DNA of 64,000 nt from Pseudomonas sp. B6002 (lineage in GTDB: Bacteria; Pseudomonadota; Gammaproteobacteria; Pseudomonadales; Pseudomonadaceae), in contig NZ_JACAOY010000023.1 of the NCBI RefSeq assembly GCF_013385985.1, forward strand, positions 108,209 to 172,208. Reading direction: 5' to 3'. The position numbers were made by a program, and so were the translations under genes. The notes beneath the pieces were generated by a model. That model was not told the DNA's origin. It worked only from the letters and a program-made list of their open reading frames with translations, and searched no databases. This document shows positions 61,380 through 64,000 of the stretch, piece by piece; the stretch's first letter is position 1; each line of letters starts with the position of its first letter.

Positions 61380-63887
61380 CTACTTGCGGGGTTTGATCCG
61401 CGCAGTCGGCTCGGCAATCAACGGGTCATCCGGCCAGTAGTGCTTCGGGTACCGCCCCTTCAGGTCCTTCTTCACCTCGGCGTAAGTACTGCGCCAGAAG
61501 TTCGCCAGGTCCTGGGTCACCTGCACCGGCCGACGTGCCGGTGACAACAGGTGCAGCTTCACCGCCTGGCGCCCACCGGCAATGCGCGGGGTGTCGGCCA
61601 GCCCGAACAACTCTTGCAAGCGCACCGCCAGAATCGGCGGCTGCTCGCTGTAGTCCAGGCGCACCGAAGACCCCGATGGCACCTTCACATGCTGTGGCGC
61701 CAGTTCATCCAGGCGTTGAGGCAGCGGCCAGGGCAGCAGGTTGTGCAGGAAACTGGAGATATCCAGGTTGGCGAAATGGCTCAGGCGCGAGACCTTGCCC
61801 AGGTAGGGCATCAGCCAATGCTCCAGGCTGGCGAGCAAGGCGTTGTCGCTGAGGTCGGGCCATTCGCTGGTTTTTCCGGCGTCCAGTTGGCGCAGGAGCA
61901 TGACGCGGGCCTGCCATTGGCGCAGCTCGGGCGTCCACGGCAGCAGCTCCAGGCCTTTGCGGCGCACCAGGTTGACCAGCGCCTGGCTGCGCGCGGCTTC
62001 ATCGAGCCCTGTGAGCGGCTCGCGGCTAAGCACCAGTTCGCCGACTTTGCGCTGGCGCTCGGCACGTAGCACGCCTTCGCGCTCGTCCCAGTCGAGTTGG
62101 TCGACGTTACGCACCTGCTCGGCGAGCACGGTGTCGAACAGCGCGGGATCAAAATCCGCCGCCAGGTAGATGCGTTCTTCGCGCTGGCCCTGACGGCTGC
62201 CGAGGTCGGCGATCACCAGCCAGGCTTGTTTCATCAAGCTGTCGGCCTCGGCGAACAGCGCCGCACGGCCATTGGCCAGGCGGTATTCGGCACCACCCGG
62301 GCGGCGTTGCTGCGCGACGCGGTCCGGATAAGCCAGCGCCAGCAAGGCGCCGAGCCAACGTGGGTGGTCGGGGTCGGTCACCGGCTGCGTGGCCTGGTCT
62401 CGCAGGTAACCGCGATATTGCCGCGCCAGTTGCTTGGCCCGCTGCACGCCACCGCCTGTGCCCCGCGCTCGTTCCTCGCCAGATAACAGTGCCAGGCGGC
62501 TGTGCAGGTCCGCGCCGCCACCGCGCAAGATATCGCGCTCACCCAACAAGGCCGCGACATCACAGGCCGTCGCCGCCAGCCCCAGGTCCTGCCCGCGCAG
62601 CAGCAGATGGGCGATGCGCGGATGGGCCGGCAGCTCGGCCATTTTCTGGCCGTGGGCGGTCAGCTTGTCTTCATTCAATGCGCCGAGACGCACCAGCAGA
62701 TCCTGGGCCTGGGCATAGGCAGCGGCCGGGGGCACATCCAGCCACACCAGTTGAGTGGGCGTGACGCCCCAGCGCGCCAACTGCAAGGCCAAGCCGGCCA
62801 GGTCGGCGGCGAGGATTTCCGCGCTGCTGTAGGCGGCCAGGCCTTCGTGCTGGTCCTCGGACCACAACCGGTAACACACCCCCGGCTCCAAACGCCCTGC
62901 CCGACCGGCCCGTTGGGTGGCGCTGGCGCGGGAGATGCGCTGGGTGTCGAGGCGGGTCATGCCGCTGCCCGGGTCGAAGCGCGGCACCCGCGCCAGCCCG
63001 GCATCGATCACCACGCGCACGCCGTTGATGGTGAGGCTGGTCTCGGCAATGTTGGTGGCCAGCACCACTTTGCGCTTGCCCGCAGGCGCCGGGTCGATGG
63101 CGGCGCGCTGCGCGTTGAGGTCCAGTTCACCGTGCAGTGGGCACAGGAGCACATCCGGGCGATCACCCAAGGCGTCGGCCAGTTGCTGATTGACCCGGCG
63201 AATCTCGGCCTGGCCCGGCAGGAACACCAGAACGCTGCCGGTCTCGTCGTGCACAGCTTCAAGAATGGTCTGCACCACACGCGGCTCGATAAATTCACCG
63301 GCCTGGTACGGCCGCCCCCAGCGCATCTGCACCGGGAACATGCGCCCTTCGCTGCGCAGAATCGGTGCGTTGTCCAGCAGCCCGGCCAGGCGCTCGCCTT
63401 CGAGGGTGGCGGACATCAACAGGATTTTCAGCGGCTGCTCATCGCGAAACAGGTCGCGGCCGTTGAGGCTCAACGCCAGCGCCAGGTCGGCGTCGAGGCT
63501 GCGCTCGTGGAATTCGTCGAAGATCAGCAACCCCACGCCCTCCAGCGCCGGGTCATCCTGCAGGCGGCGGGTGAGGATGCCTTCGGTGACCACTTCGATG
63601 CGGGTGTTGGGGCCGACTTTGCTGTCCAGGCGAATGCGATAGCCGACGGTTTCACCGACCTTTTCGCCCAGTTCGCTGGCCAGGCGTTCGGCAGCGGCGC
63701 GCGCAGCGAGACGGCGGGGTTCGAGCATCAGGATGGTCTGCCCGGCCAGCCAGGGCTCATTCAACAACGCCAAGGGCACACGGGTGGTTTTACCGGCGCC
63801 GGGGGGCGCTTCCAGCACGGCCTCATGGCGAATCGCCAAGGCGTCACGCAGGGCGGGTAAAACATCATCGATCGGCAACGAATTCAT
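61380..63887 (-). CDS. hrpB: ATP-dependent helicase HrpB
   Basis: DEAH/RHA-family helicase of 835 residues, start MNSLPIDDVLPALRDAL. Walker A is APPGAGKTT, motif II DEFHERS, motif III SATLEG, and motif VI QRAGRAGR; the HrpB C-terminal domain follows. No link to the hrp type III secretion locus is implied by the name. The longer frame adds 23 residues without family pattern. Confidence 0.94.
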   Translation of the reverse strand: MNSLPIDDVLPALRDALAIRHEAVLEAPPGAGKTTRVPLALLNEPWLAGQTILMLEPRRLAARAAAERLASELGEKVGETVGYRIRLDSKVGPNTRIEVVTEGILTRRLQDDPALEGVGLLIFDEFHERSLDADLALALSLNGRDLFRDEQPLKILLMSATLEGERLAGLLDNAPILRSEGRMFPVQMRWGRPYQAGEFIEPRVVQTILEAVHDETGSVLVFLPGQAEIRRVNQQLADALGDRPDVLLCPLHGELDLNAQRAAIDPAPAGKRKVVLATNIAETSLTINGVRVVIDAGLARVPRFDPGSGMTRLDTQRISRASATQRAGRAGRLEPGVCYRLWSEDQHEGLAAYSSAEILAADLAGLALQLARWGVTPTQLVWLDVPPAAAYAQAQDLLVRLGALNEDKLTAHGQKMAELPAHPRIAHLLLRGQDLGLAATACDVAALLGERDILRGGGADLHSRLALLSGEERARGTGGGVQRAKQLARQYRGYLRDQATQPVTDPDHPRWLGALLALAYPDRVAQQRRPGGAEYRLANGRAALFAEADSLMKQAWLVIADLGSRQGQREERIYLAADFDPALFDTVLAEQVRNVDQLDWDEREGVLRAERQRKVGELVLSREPLTGLDEAARSQALVNLVRRKGLELLPWTPELRQWQARVMLLRQLDAGKTSEWPDLSDNALLASLEHWLMPYLGKVSRLSHFANLDISSFLHNLLPWPLPQRLDELAPQHVKVPSGSSVRLDYSEQPPILAVRLQELFGLADTPRIAGGRQAVKLHLLSPARRPVQVTQDLANFWRSTYAEVKKDLKGRYPKHYWPDDPLIAEPTARIKPRK

Positions 63888-63985
63888 ACTGGCTCCAAAG
63901 CAGAGCGGCGAGTATAACGGCGAACTGCCTGAGGTCGGTGGCGGTCTCAAAAACACCGCCCGATTGGCTTGGCAACACGGTTAAA

Positions 63986-64000
63986 TGTGGGAGCTGGCTT
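63986..64000. repeat. REP unit, cut by the window end
   Basis: TGTGGGAGCTGGCTT, the left end of a GTGGGAGCTGGCTTG-family unit. Confidence 0.7.

Noticed and set aside
61380-63887. Evidence for a type III secretion locus from the name hrpB
   Set aside because: The product is an RNA/DNA helicase of the DEAH family and has nothing to do with hrp secretion.

Overview
The window looks like a chromosomal segment of a Pseudomonas of the P. fluorescens group. The evidence is high-GC coding with strong G/C third-position bias, a dense scatter of the GTAGGAGCCGGCTTGCCGGC and GTGGGAGCTGGCTTGCCTGC families of REP palindromes, and gene neighbourhoods typical of the genus: radA/katB-ankB/mscL/fpr/ppoR, cioAB, hasISRADEF, and the quiB-QSDH-tetR-quiC quinate block. 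No rRNA, tRNA, CRISPR array, insertion sequence or prophage was seen.

Layout. 1-0.9 kb: 3' part of glyA. 0.9-2.4 kb: two accessory genes coding for putative protease effectors, a HEXXH metalloprotease and a YopT-like C58 cysteine protease. 2.5-5.9 kb: cstA-yjiX-yjiA (carbon-starvation/pyruvate-type transporter, small partner, COG0523 GTPase). 6-14.8 kb: PilZ protein, secreted protein, radA, ankB-katB, mscL, fpr, the LuxR solo ppoR, rlmG. 14.8-19 kb: cioA-cioB-DUF2474 cyanide-insensitive quinol oxidase with a perfect ANR box upstream, and a divergent MFS exporter. 19-23.4 kb: a PaoABC-like molybdenum aldehyde oxidoreductase and a small secreted protein. 23.5-26 kb: purine permease and trmA. 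26-36 kb: a complete heme-acquisition (Has) locus on the minus strand: ECF sigma factor, FecR-type regulator, TonB-dependent receptor, hemophore, and its type I secretion system, with a Fur-like site at the top.

36-41.7 kb: a quinate/shikimate catabolic cluster (type II dehydroquinase, quinate/shikimate dehydrogenase, TetR regulator, 3-dehydroshikimate dehydratase QuiC, MFS importer). Its two promoter regions share two sequence elements, one matching the PcaR consensus and one a candidate TetR operator. 41.7-48.5 kb: DMT exporter, lipoprotein, YpfJ-type metallopeptidase, secreted hydrolase, HAD phosphatase, tesB, GNAT, histone-deacetylase-like hydrolase. 48.7-52.1 kb: a 1109-residue HrpK/NolX-like protein with internal repeats and no type III secretion genes nearby. 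52-64 kb: HI0933-type flavoprotein, rhlE, EamA exporter, Lrp regulator overlapping a cyclase-family hydrolase, DnaQ-type exonuclease, NYN protein, DUF2076 protein, YciC-like membrane protein, exo/endonuclease-family protein, hrpB helicase.

The best candidates for undescribed biology are the protease-effector pair by glyA, the repeat-bearing HrpK-like protein, the paired operators of the quinate cluster, and a small cluster of perfect DnaA boxes inside the flavoprotein gene. Most gene starts below were moved in from the longest reading frame to the first start with a plausible ribosome site or signal peptide. All family names come from motif recognition, not from a database search.
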